This document shows, one piece after another, positions 1-10,097 of a DNA stretch of 64,000 nucleotides. Under the pieces are notes generated by a model. That model did not search any database, was not told the origin of the DNA, and worked only from the letters and a program-made list of their open reading frames with translations. Location of the stretch: assembly GCA_030704615.1 (NCBI GenBank), contig CM060731.1, positions 310,001 to 374,000 on the forward strand, in the 5' to 3' direction. A program made the position numbers and the translations under genes. How positions within the stretch are numbered: the first letter of the stretch is position 1; every line of letters begins with the position of its first letter. This stretch comes from Takakia lepidozioides (taxonomy: Eukaryota; Streptophyta; Takakiopsida; Takakiales; Takakiaceae).

Positions 1-520
1 TCATAGGGAACGACAATACAATACGTACTGTCTTGGATGACAGTTAGTTAGTTAGTTAAACGGTTAGAACACCTTGCGGGTAGATTATGCAGAGTAGCTA
101 CAGTGAGGGGATCACTTCTTGGCGCATGGACTTGGAGTACACGGAAGCGAGTATGCAGAGGAGGAGGGAGACGACGGAGAGAGCTTGATACATGCAAGCT
201 GTAGAGATTTTGCTGTAGGGTAGATTAGACACAGCCTGACATATGATAGTTTTTAATACGATTCCTACTTCATACTCACACTGTGTAGAGAGACCTGAGT
301 GAAGCTGTGGAATGTATGCTTAAGTTGTAAAGATGGAACTCGGTAGATTGTAGAAACAATCTGATACTTAATCCTAGGCAGTAAGGTAACATACTAAACA
401 TGAATGCAAGAAGGAATAGATATAGGAAAGCACCCCCATGATACACTAGATGTAGGTCATGACTAATTGTTCTGAGCGGGCTGAGTACTTGGGTCAAAAC
501 ACCCCTTCCCAACTCTTCTT
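1..520 (+). repeat. LTR-related fragment, inverted copy of the LTR at 26.6-27.1 kb
   Basis: Read as its reverse complement, this stretch matches 26605-27120 over most of its length. Shared landmarks include the CTAACTAACTAACTGTCATCC run, the 'agaagtgatcccct' block and 'gtcatgacctac'. The match is visibly diverged, with small indels. The 26.5-27.4 kb copy is the 3' LTR of a minus-strand Ty3 element, so this copy belongs to a relative in the opposite orientation. No internal retrotransposon coding sequence follows it to the right, so it is a solo or truncated LTR, or its body lies left of the window. Confidence 0.6.
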
Positions 521-1638
521 CATTCATATCCTTCCTAAAACATAATCCATCCTAGGTAAAGAACTATCTTTACAGTTTCTTCACATGACAAGAGAAACCC
601 ATGTCCCCTTATTGGTGGCCTACATGTATCTGAAAAACATATCCCAACAGCATTGCATCACTATTTCTGCTTGTTCCAAGGAGACACAAGCACACACACA
701 TACAATTACCTACTTCATTCCAAGATATACTAAATCTTCCTTCATACAGAACTCCAAGTGACAGACTTTTGCCTCACTTTCTCTCTACCACAGGTCTGGT
801 ATGAATTCCAGATGTCTTCATTCCATTTTTCAAAGCCCTTTCTCCCTCAAGGTCATCCCCCAAAACATCTCTATCCGAAGTTCAGTCACAAGTATAAGAA
901 GAATGAACTATCTCGCACTTAACTGATATATAGCCCAGTTGAAGTGGTGGGCCTGCTGCCCGAATTGGCTCCCTTCTTGGAAGCTGCTACCCTAGTGTCT
1001 GTTATCACTTGCATCCACCGGCGCTCTCCGAAACAAAGATCTTACTTGTAGATCGTTCTATTGCCGTAGTTTCCCATCCTACATTAATTCCTAAACTTAA
1101 GAGCTCGTCAAGACCTGACAGCTCTGCCCTTTTTTAACTGGCAGTGACACTCTGTCATTGCTAACAACTCATTTTCCCAAAATACCAGAGTCATTAACCA
1201 CATCCCTAAGATCCTTTCACCGCCTCTTGCACAGCCCTGCCTGAGTTATAAATCATCAAGCAGCGGCGGTGCTGCTATCCCTACTGGTAGCAGGCACAGT
1301 TCGCCAAGCTGCCCTATCTAACTAGCCATTATCTGCCTTCATTACTGCTAAGTCACACATACCCTAAGACAGAAGCAAGAAAGAAGCAGAATGGTCTCAA
1401 TTACCTACTATGCACAGCTCTGCCCTTTCTCGCTCTCGCAGCATCAGCAATGATCCCCTTCAAGGCCAATTTCTAGAGATCCAAAGTCACATGCCTCATC
1501 AAGCCAACGACGGCACCGCCCCCTTCATCTGTCAGCTGCACGGGTTACCAAGTTCATCTTTTTATCCCCTGCATTAGAACTAATACTCCTTGCTTCCAAG
1601 TAATTCGAGAAGATTGACAGTGCCCTAATTATCATTCC
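521..1638. other. No recognisable feature (pyrimidine-rich spacer)
   Basis: About 1.1 kb of C/T-rich sequence on the plus strand. It has no ORF of credible length or composition and no match I could see to the other repeats in the window. It may be the decayed body of the element whose LTR lies at 1-520, but nothing supports that directly. Confidence 0.4.
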
Positions 1639-2560
1639 TGACGTGACATGGCGCTGACACGTTGGCCGTCACATTCGACGTGCGTCGCGTCACGTCGAAT
1701 CCGGACGTTGACCCATGTAATTTTTTTTTACATTTGACTTTTACGATTTACTTTTACCATTTGTAATGACATGGCAGCCACGGTGTAAAACAGACGTAGC
1801 CAATTATTAATATTTATTAATTCCTTTAAAAAATACATCCGCCTATATTGGCGGTAGCATATAATTTATTATTTTTTAAATGAAGCGACCGCCCATATTG
1901 GCGGTCGCTTGTATTTTATTATATTTTAAAATAAGCGACCGCCTATATTGGCGGTCGGTTGAAGTTTATTATGTTTTAAATGAAGCGACCGTCCAGATTG
2001 GCGGTTGCTCGCATTTTATTATATTATTATTATTATATCTTTAATATATTTTATAAAAATACAGTGACCGCCATGTGGCGGTCGTTTTAGTTTTTTTTTA
2101 AAAATTTAGCGGCCGCCATTTAGCAGCGGTCGTTTATTTTTATTTTTATTCTTAAATAAAGCGACCGCTGTTTGGCGGTCACTTCTTCAGTAAATTTTTG
2201 AAAAATGCAGCGGCCGTCACTATTTTTGTTAATAAACAATACAGCGACCGCCATTTGGCGGCGGTCGCTTGATTTGATTTTGATTCTTAAATTAAGCGAC
2301 CGCCGTTTGGCGGTCGCTTACTTAATATATATTTTAAAATGGAGCGACCGCCATTTAGCGGCGGTCGCTTCTTTTATTTTGAATCTTGAATGAAGCGACC
2401 ACCAGTAGGCGGTCGCTTATTTAGTATATTTTAAAAAAATGCAGCGACCGCCATGTGGCGGTCGCTCTTCTTGTTTTTATAAATGTAGCGACCGCCATGA
2501 GGCGGTCGCGTGTTTTTTTATTTTTTGGAAATCCAGGGACCTGCCGTGTGGCGGTTTTAA
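1639..2560 (+). repeat. Palindrome array 1 (GCGACCGCC/GGCGGTCGC family) with element terminus
   Basis: From about 1838 to 2515 there are roughly fourteen imperfect palindromes of the form GCGACCGCC - 4 to 6 bases - GGCGGTCGC, centred about 50 bp apart and separated by A/T-only spacers. The array is preceded at 1639-1710 by a GACGTGAC-rich stretch like the outer ends of arrays 2 and 3. It lies upstream of the gene at 3125, so the order is terminus, array, gene. These look like subterminal repeats of a DNA transposon, possibly transposase binding sites; that role is inference. Confidence 0.8.
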
Positions 2561-2767
2561 AAATAAAATAAAATCATGAAACGGTGCCTTGGCCAGGTGC
2601 CACGGGTCAGGAAAAACGAAACAAATGGGATGGGGGAGGTGGTTTTGAACACTTGACCTCTCCCATGTGGGTGCGCGTGGCGAGGCGCGACTGGCCAGTC
2701 GTGCCGCGCTGACACGTGGCGAGGCGCCAGTGGCCTGTCACGCTTTTTTCAAGCATAATGCCATTTT

Positions 2768-2941
2768 GGGGGGGGGGGGGGCTGGTGGGCGCCTATATAG
2801 ACCATTCCCCCCTCCTTTTTTGATCACTTTTACCCTCTCGTGGTGCGGTTCATTGGCATCATGTAGTCCTTTCGGACTTCGTTGCTTGGCACTGCCAACG
2901 GGAGGTGCAAATGTGATTATTTGGGGGGGGGGGGGGGGGGG
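2768..2941 (+). repeat. Two long poly-G tracts
   Basis: Runs of 14 G (2768-2781) and 19 G (2923-2941) lie about 155 bp apart in similar surroundings: a T-run before, and a 'ccattccc'-type block and T-run after. The spacing and context suggest a decayed tandem duplication. Such runs can form quadruplexes and are prone to sequencing error, so their exact lengths are doubtful. Confidence 0.6.
2793..2800 (+). promoter_or_regulatory. Candidate TATA box for the gene at 3125
   Basis: CTATATAG lies about 325 bp upstream of the ATG at 3125. The hAT gene of element 2 has a similar box about 310 bp upstream of its ATG, which supports a shared promoter layout for this element family. Confidence 0.4.
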
Positions 2942-3124
2942 TTTGTCGGTTTTTTATTGGTCATTCCCACACCCTTGTTCTCGGTTCAATCATCGTATCA
3001 CCATTTTTCCGTTTTCGGATCTCCGGCAGCCTGTTTTTTTGCAGAAACTACAAAGACACCATCCACACGCGTCCATTGCCGTTTTCTGAGATTTTGTCCC
3101 ATGTAATGGGCAAAGGTTTATACA

Positions 3125-4081
3125 ATGTCGGGGGTTGTGAATTCAAGTTCTAGGGCAGGGTCGTCTGGGGGTCGGAGGAAGAGAAAACGTGCCCACGAGC
3201 GGGATAGTCAGGTCAACAAGCCAGACTACCCGGGACCGGATGCCTTGGATAGGGTGAAAGAAGTGGTAGTGGATTATTTCAAGGGTAGGGACATGATGAG
3301 GCTGGAGAGTGCTTATGTCAGGCATGGATGGGAGGGGTTTCAGATTTTCCAGCAGAATATGGAGAGGAAAATGACGAACGCTTTGGCGGGGGTTAAGTGG
3401 ACGGCGGACAGGGACAAGCCGAAGGTCAATTGGTGGATCCAAAGCAGGACGAAAGACGCCACGTGGAATTTGAGGCAGCTAATGAAGACATGAAAAGGTA
3501 GAACAACCGAGGGTCGAGTGCCCTCCGCCGAAGCTGAGTTAATGCGGCGTGTTGAGTATATTGGGCTTGCTCGGCAAGTCGGAATTCACATCGCCGGACT
3601 AGGGTTGTCCCTTGGAAGGCGGGGTCATCGGGCGGGGGAGACACAACTGATCTTTATTACCTGAACTCTATGCGAAGGTGGTAGAGATTGGCCCTTACAA
3701 CGAAGGAGGGTATGCTAAGGTCCGTCAATGTAGGATTGTTGGCGATTCTAGAATACCGGAGCGTTGGGAGCTAGCGGGAAAAAAACCCAAGTCCAAAAAT
3801 CCAGAAAAGGCGTTGAGACAACATAACAACGAGTGTTTGGCAGTGAAGTTCCAGCATCCGGGTGTTATCTCATATTTTGCTGTGAATGCACGTGAGGTAG
3901 AGGGTTACACTTGCTGGTGGAATGGGGGGACAATACGCGACATGATGAACCTTGACAGAAAATGGGGCAATGATTCGGACAACAGGGTGATTTTGGAACA
4001 AAAGGGAACGGAAGCAGAGTTCCAGGAATGCGATCGCTTGCTTCGTCATATGTTCGACCCTGACACATGTTATCGCAACAT
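3125..4081 (+). pseudogene. Kinase-like gene of palindrome-array element 1, broken
   Basis: The ATG at 3125 opens a basic, Ser/Gly-rich N-terminus followed by a helical segment. The frame meets a TGA at 3491-3493 and then continues in the same frame as plausible protein to about 3655. A frameshift leads into a kinase-like N-lobe: a glycine-rich loop (motif EGGYAKV), a candidate beta-3 lysine (LAGKKPK) and a hinge-like WWNGGTIRDMM. The reading ends near 4081, where the foldback at 4090 begins, so the catalytic HRD and DFG motifs are absent. The gene sits downstream of palindrome array 1, in the place a transposase occupies in element 2. The kinase assignment rests on weak motif resemblance. 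It could be another ATP-binding fold or a host gene fragment carried by the element. Confidence 0.45.
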
Positions 4082-4089
4082 CAATGGTT

Positions 4090-4490
4090 TGTGTATTGTC
4101 TCACTGTTATATTTCTAATGTTCCAACGTGGCTGATAGGGTTATGAGAAAACGATGTATTAGTTCCGTATGAGTTAAACAACTAACGTCCCACATCTCAT
4201 TCGGATGTGCGACACTACCTGTGAGTCATGAGTCTGTAAGTAACATGTGCACATGCGACCTCCGAAGTCCGAACGTTCGATACAAGGTCCAGCAAATGCT
4301 TTGTTGGAACGTCCCGAGGTCGCATGTACACCTGTTACTTATTGACTCATGCCTCACATGGTAGTGTCGCGCATGAGAATGAGATATGGAACGTAAGTTG
4401 TCTAATTCCTACGGAACCAATACATCATTTTTCTCAGAACCTTGTCAGAAACGTTGGAACATTGGAACATACAAACAGTGACACAGTACA
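4090..4490. repeat. Foldback element (about 400 bp inverted repeat)
   Basis: The left arm from about 4090 to 4265 and the right arm from about 4320 to 4490 are reverse complements with scattered mismatches. Both carry 'aatgttccaacg', 'gttccgta' and 'catgcgacct'. They enclose a loop of about 50 bp. This is the form of a foldback MITE. I cannot identify a target-site duplication. It truncates or overlaps the 3' end of the kinase-like reading frame. Confidence 0.75.
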
Positions 4491-4579
4491 TGGCCGGTTT
4501 TGTTGAAATGACATCTGTGAGGTTTGAGCATATGCAATTTATTATTTACAACGAAACTTTATTTCTCGGGGGACCGGTA

Positions 4580-5062
4580 CTGCTGCAGGAGCGCAACTGA
4601 TGGTGCAAATTCTTTATTGATTGGAGCTGTCACAACCAATGTCAACAATCATATTTACGGTAAGGTGTTTCATGCTATTGTTGTTCCTCTATCTGAATTC
4701 TGTAGTACTCTTTTTGCTATTCCCATGCCAACAACATCAGGTCCTCTGAGACTGTCATGCTCAAACAAACGTATCAGCCACCCCGGCTAGCTTGTAGGCT
4801 GCAGCCACGGCCCACCATAAATTGAATGAATTGGAGATTTTGTGCTCAGTTCCTGGTTTCATGTCCGTGGTGGCTGATACGGAATTCGGAATATGGCAGT
4901 CCCAGTGGACCTGATGTTGTTGGCATGGGAGTAGCGAAACGATTCCTAAATAAATCAGCTACATGAACATCGGCAGTATGAAACACCTTGCAGTACATAT
5001 GATTCTTGAGATTATTTGCACAGATTATTTGTGTTAGTGCCTTCAAGTGACGAACATTTCCG
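4580..5062. repeat. Inverted duplication (arms 4580-4790 and 4853-5062)
   Basis: The two arms share 'cccatgccaacaacatcaggtcc', 'aaggtgtttcata' and 'gtatcagccacc' in opposite orientation. Both arms translate into a related peptide containing PMPTTSGPL, so the source was probably coding. I do not recognise it. The arms have diverged by substitutions and small indels. Confidence 0.65.
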
Positions 5063-5184
5063 CCATGGTGCGGAAGAGGTGCATTGGCCACATTAAACGG
5101 TTGATGTGATACCATTTCACAAATGTATCACATCGCATTGGTGAAAATGTATCACATGAACCGTTCCATGTGGCCTACGGGAGT

Positions 5185-5572
5185 CTTCGATGGGTACAAG
5201 ATCAATGTGGCCTATGAGATCAGCTTCCACCAACAAACATGTGATCATTTCAGAAGTGCTTGAAGCGACGATGGGCAAGGTTCTTCATCCAGATGTTCAA
5301 CATGTTGAGGTCTTCTGTAATGTCTCTTGCTTCGTAATGAGGTGCTTTTCCAATGTTGATATTCTCCATCTGGAACCAAATGACCATCAAAACTAGAAGC
5401 TGTGGATGAGGCTTATAAAAGTGGAGATGGTCATTTGCTTATTTAAGGATTTTTGCACACATGTGTGGATCCGTTCCAGGTGGAGAACATCGACATATTG
5501 GATAAAGTAGACATGGAAAAGCACCGCATTACGAAGCAGGAGACACTACAAAAAGAGCTTCAAATGGCATAC
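5185..5572. repeat. Inverted duplication (arms about 5290-5385 and 5475-5572)
   Basis: The reverse complement of the left arm matches the right arm through the 'ggagaa..atc.acat', 'aaaagcacc.cattacgaagca' and 'gagaca' blocks. It is the third inverted structure in 1.5 kb, so this interval is heavily rearranged. No function is visible. Confidence 0.6.
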
Positions 5573-5574
5573 CA

Positions 5575-6975
5575 TGTAACAGGTCCCGGTCTAATCGAAG
5601 ACGAAACCCCATACATTCAATGGACGATTGAATGGTTGCCCATCCAAATGATTTTTGTTTGCTTTCAATCTTTGCCACTATGTTCAACATACCATGTATC
5701 AGGTCCCGGACTAATATGAGATCAATCGAAATTCATTCGATGGCTCAACGGATGGTTGGCCATCGAAATGATTTTGGTTCGCTTGAGACTTGGCCAGTAT
5801 GTTCAATGTTCCATGTAAGAGGCCCCAGAGTAATATGAGATCAATCAAAATTCGTTCAATGGGCCAACAGATGGTTGCCCATCCAAATGATTCTCGTTCG
5901 CTTTGAGACTTGGCCAGTGTGTTCAATGTACCATCTGATAGGTCCTAGTGTAATATGAGATCAATCAAAATTCGTTCGATGGGCCAATGAGGCGTTCACT
6001 TGTCATCTGGTTTTTGTTCATTGCGGAAAAAAAATCCTGCAATGCGTGCACGGCTATTGCACCCATTGAATGGATGTGGTTGAAGCCCCTCTTTTGCCCA
6101 CATGTGCTTGAACATGTGTGTGACACATGTGCGGAAACACAACAAACGAATAAATCATTTGCCTCCCAATCGACGCGCTCACCCCTCAAGCCATTCCAAA
6201 ATTTAAATTAATTTTAAGCCAATAAATAAGTTTGCACTGCCTTTCATTGGGGGTTTCTGGCACGTATCGATTTTGTTTTTTGCTCAATTTTGTTCTGCGG
6301 CTTCAAGCATCCCACCGCTACTCCCCCGCCAAAATTTGGACCAATAAAAAATGTCCCAAAAAAAAAGTGTTCTCTTCGCTCACTATTGCAGAACTCTCTA
6401 TGAAGAGTGCATGAAGTAGAACACAAATCAAGGTTGGAGTGCAAAACAGGGAAGAAAATTGTGGTTTTGGGTCCAAATGAATTTTGTTCGCTCCCAAATT
6501 TGGCACGCATGTTGCATATGGAGTCATTACATGCCTCATTAAAGAACGGAATGAAAAAAAAAAACATGAGCATGCAAAACGCAGTCCAACAGGTCCCAAA
6601 GTAATAACAGATCCAACGGAATACATTCAACGGGTGAACGGATGGTTGCCCATCCAAATCATTTTTGTTTGCTTCCAAACTTTGCCAGTACGTTTGAGAC
6701 ACCCTCTCACAGGTCTCGAACTAATATGAGATCAATCAAAATTCATTCGATGGCTCAACGGATGGTTGGCCATCAAAATGATTTTGGTTCGCATTGAGAC
6801 TTGGCCAGTATTTTCAATGTACCATGTAAGAGGCCCCAGAGTAATATGAGATCAATCGAAATTCGTTCAATGGGCCAACGGATGGTTGCCCATCCAAATG
6901 ATTCTCGTTCGCTTTGAGACTTGGCCAGTGTGTTTAATGTATCCTCTGATAGGTTCCAGTATAATATGAGACCCA
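5575..6975 (+). repeat. Family A tandem repeat, forward copy 1
   Basis: Subunits of about 115-120 bp carry the core 'ggatggttgcccatcc', 'gagacttggccagt' and 'taatatgagatcaatc'. Two blocks of these subunits flank a unit-specific segment of about 600 bp (6000-6590) containing 'gcgtgcacggctattgcaccc' and 'gggggtttctggcacg'. The same blocks recur at 15.5, 33.4, 49.6 and 61.7 kb. Short ORFs appear on both strands only because the repeat is conserved; I see no coding constraint. Confidence 0.85.
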
Positions 6976-6979
6976 GAAT

Positions 6980-7290
6980 CTCACAAGCTTTGAGGCCCTT
7001 GAAGAAATTTTTGCTCAAGGAGCTCCGAGCATATGCGCCGGCGCGTACCATGGAAAAGAGGTTGTAGCCAAACATACAAGAGCACCTTGAAAGATTTGAC
7101 AAGAGTTGCAGAATGAAGGAAAACGCACATCTTGCAAGACCTTATGCAAATACATTAAATGGCTTACATTACTTCTGTGTATCATCAATCTAGAAGGTCC
7201 AAATTTTTTGAGACATGTGCTCCATCCATATTACTCTCTGACAGAAACAACTAAATGGACTATCCCCTATTTTTAAGACGACGGCGCCGT
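6980..7290 (+). pseudogene. Possible kinase N-lobe fragment
   Basis: Directly after family A, the plus strand reads through a segment containing AGAYHGKEVVAK. It resembles the glycine loop and beta-3 strand of a Ser/Thr or TKL kinase. It then needs at least two frame changes, with stops near 7090 and beyond. A later HPYY-containing stretch may be the remnant of an HPN-type motif. It may be an exon of the same family as the gene at 3125 or of a host kinase. The evidence is short and decayed. Confidence 0.3.
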
Positions 7291-7859
7291 TGTTGAGATG
7301 TTAGAATCCAATGTACTACCTTCTTATTATGAGCATATTAAACATAAATGCTCTGCATGTTTCCATTTATTATACCACCAATCGCTGATTAATCGTCCAA
7401 CTATGAACTGACACACTAGACGGCACAATTTATTTACAATCAAATCCCATGACATGTATGTTGATTTGTTCTTGGATTACTCATGTATGAGTAATGAGTA
7501 CGAGTATTTGCGGCGACAATTGACTCCAAAACCAATAAATTGATTAATACACCCATAACAAAATGTTCAGTTACTTTATCAATTACTTTATATTGTCTTA
7601 TTAAGGCGCCGCCACAAAGTAACATGTCAATCGTACAACCATCTTTTGAGGATCCACGTGTAACCCACTCACTGAAGTCCATTAATGTAATAACAAAAAT
7701 GTCTTGTTTTAAAATTTGTTTGAAAAAAACCTCGACAAATAGAATTAAAATTTTCAGGTTTGAGTCAATTTTCAGATTTGAGTCTGTTGGAAGTTTATGA
7801 CGATTGACATGATGGAGCCATTGGTTTCAAAAAACACTAATGCTAGAGAGTATAAAAAA
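7291..7859. other. No recognisable feature (AT-rich)
   Basis: AT-rich sequence with only short overlapping ORFs on both strands (7440-7800). No motif, repeat match or promoter-like cluster stands out. Confidence 0.4.
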
Positions 7860-7992
7860 GGTTCACATTTCAGATTTGGCCAATTTGGCCTTAGCCTTCG
7901 CCCCCCTTTCCCACCGCTCTCCTTGGCGGGCACAGGTTTGAACCCGCAACCTAGTGGAAAATACACCACGACCTTACCACCAAGCCATGCTC
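7860..7992 (-). mobile_element. tRNA-derived SINE-like sequence
   Basis: On the minus strand a box A-like element (TGGCTTGGTGGTAAGG, complement of about 7972-7987) is followed after about 30 bp by a box B-like element (GGGTTCAAACC, about 7945-7935). This is the spacing of an internal RNA polymerase III promoter. A G/A-rich tail and a T6 run follow at about 7860. There is no clear acceptor stem, so a SINE head fits better than a functional tRNA. A chance tRNA-like match is not excluded. Confidence 0.5.
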
Positions 7993-8439
7993 TATTCAAT
8001 AAAACAACTTCTACTTTTTTGTTGATAAACTGTTTCTATTCAGCTAAACTTGCTGCCATTACTACATGACTAACCCGGTCTCATTACTACACTAACCTAG
8101 TCTACTATACTTGCACATTATCCCTTTCACTCCCCCACACAAACACACACAAACTACACAAGCACTTAACACGTCTCTAGTCTCTATACCCTGGAGACTC
8201 CCGTTGTGAAGAGGAGATGGAGGCGCTGCATCTCGTCCTTATACTATACAACCCCGAGGCAACGAGCTGCTGCGGCGATGGGGAGGAAGAAGGACGCTCG
8301 AGGGGGAGGCGTCGACATTGGTGGTGGTGGTAGAGGCAAGTTGCGGACGGAGAAGGTAAACTGCAACTTTGGGGGCATTGCCAAATGTCTGCACCAAAAT
8401 ATGCATTGCTTTCATGTCCACCTGATGCAAAAGTAATTA
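7993..8439. other. No confident feature; short purine-rich ORF at 8206-8436
   Basis: The segment contains C/A-rich DNA (8100-8170) and a 76-codon purine-rich ORF (8206-8436). The ORF has Arg/Gly-rich composition and overlaps ORFs on the other strand. I do not regard it as a gene. Confidence 0.35.
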
Positions 8440-9318
8440 TTTTGTGCTTCGAGAACTTTGTGGGTATGTTCATCATACATAGAAAGACCATAGATTTTGC
8501 GAAATGATTATGAAATACGCAGGGACGAGACGAAATTTGTTTGGAAGACGACCGTTCGTAACTCGTTATAACTTATTGGTTAACATCATTTTTCCTTGTT
8601 CTCCAGCTTTCGGAGTTCATTGCAAATACCCACATACACGTCATGACCAAATATGATACCATTGTAAATTTGTTTACAGGGTGAACCACTTCTTCCCCAT
8701 CACACGAATGTAAATGTGAAGAAAACGTTGTTCATGCAATTGAAATTGGCAGGTGCCGCACATGTGCATTGTGTATTAACAAAATTGGTGATATACAAAA
8801 TTGGCGGAATGCTATCACTGTGTTTTCCAACAATATTCAAGGTACAACAAGAATGCACATTAGCCTAGTCGTCACTGTCCGAGGACAAAATGTGATGTTG
8901 TGGCCAGATTTGCACTGCCAATAGGGTTCGCTTGCGACCGTGATCTCGTGGTCAATGAGGGGTCCAATGACATGTGATCAATTCTGGCCTACATCCGCCT
9001 ACTTCGCGGTGAAAGTTGACTTTCTTCTTCACTCTCACGACGTGGCGGAGGTGGATCGACAACAAGTGATCGGGCTGCATGCAAATCGACAACGAGGTCG
9101 TCTACATTTGGCAATAGAGCCCCCGGAACATGATGATAACGGTCTGTCCATAGTCGCCTCCATTGCTCTACAACTGCCTTGATGTACTTTTGAAACTATC
9201 CAACTCCTCTCACGGGCCCTGTCCCTAATCATTGCGTCGTTTCGACGATAAGCCGCCTCGTACGCCTCATTCATTCGGCGTCGACATATTATAGCATCTT
9301 CCAGTTTGGACAGCAATA
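8440..9318 (-). repeat. Dispersed decayed gene-like repeat, copy 1
   Basis: 8440-8850 is a direct repeat of 16690-17050 ('gtgggtatgttc.tcata', 'tacccacatacacgtcatgaccaaatat'). 8870-9030 is an inverted match to 21940-22110 ('gatcacatgtc.ttgg.cccctcattgaccacgagatcacggtc'). On the minus strand 9316-9035 encodes an Arg/Glu-rich, coiled-coil-like peptide. The parent was probably a gene of a mobile element whose best copy starts at 21093. I do not recognise the protein. Confidence 0.55.
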
Positions 9319-9320
9319 AA

Positions 9321-10042
9321 TGTCTCCCAATCGGTTATCGGTCATACAATTCGTTCTCCTCCGGCACCCATGGAACCTGTGGGAGCCGGATAAACTTGGT
9401 ATCGCGGCCCTTTGCCTTGAGGGCAGGGGGGTCGGGACGTAGAGGGGCTGCCCCTGTGGTGGGGGCGGTGGCAGCAATAGGCATGGGGGGCTGAAGCACC
9501 CTTGAGTGCCCAAGGCACTCAAGGAGGCGGAGGCGCTCACTAGGTGGAGCCCCGCACACCGGGTTGCGGTGGGGGTGGCTCCACAAGGGGTGGTGGTAGC
9601 TTAGTGGGACTTAGTGGGGGTGGCATAGGACTCACCATGGGGCGGAGACCTTGTGGTGGGAGTCGAGGGTCTTCGTGGTGGTTCACCATAAAATTGCAGG
9701 GTTATTTGTGAAACCCCCGCGGACAGTCACAGAAGTATATATAGGGAGTAGTAACCCCGAGAACGGTGCAAGCCCGTTGGTGACCAAAAACTAGTGAGTG
9801 AGCGAGCAAGCCGGAAAGCGACCAAGTGTGGGAAGCTATTCCGGACTGCCATCTACCGAAGGGAATTTCCACTAGGCCCAAATTGGTGGAGGATCCAGTG
9901 GAAGAGTAAAGGGGGACCGTTATGTCCCGGTGAGCAGCCGAAGCTCCAAGTTGGCCCGGTGGCCAGGTTGGGAGTTAGGCGCGCGCATGAAAGCGAGTAA
10001 CTATGACTTGAAGGGGAGCTTACCGAAGTGAGGTGCGCGACA
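9321..10042 (+). mobile_element. 5' LTR of Ty3/gypsy element (boundaries approximate)
   Basis: The 3' edge is set by a primer-binding site at 10045. The sequence just before it ends in ACA, as LTRs do. The 5' edge is proposed at a TGT at 9321, where the neighbouring repeat ends, giving about 720 bp. A TATA box lies at 9736. No second LTR is present because the element is cut at 13107, so the 5' edge cannot be checked by comparison. Confidence 0.5.
9736..9744 (+). promoter_or_regulatory. TATA box in the LTR
   Basis: TATATATAG lies about 300 bp before the primer-binding site, in the position expected for the U3/R promoter of the retrotransposon. Confidence 0.6.
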
Positions 10043-10044
10043 CT

Positions 10045-10056
10045 TGGTATCAGAGC
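10045..10056 (+). promoter_or_regulatory. Primer-binding site for initiator Met-tRNA
   Basis: TGGTATCAGAGC is the standard complement of the plant initiator-methionine tRNA 3' end, used to prime minus-strand DNA synthesis. It lies just after the LTR and 42 bp before the gag ATG. Confidence 0.85.
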
Positions 10057-10097
10057 TTAGAGTTCAGTACGCGATCATCCTTGAGATCGGCCTCATC

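Noticed and set aside
4524-5115. A gene encoding the PMPTTSGPL peptides
   Set aside because: Both copies are short, in opposite orientation in an inverted duplication, and lack start or splice context.
7930-7992. Functional tRNA gene on the minus strand
   Set aside because: Box A and box B are present but no acceptor stem pairing or clean anticodon arm could be drawn; a SINE head fits better.
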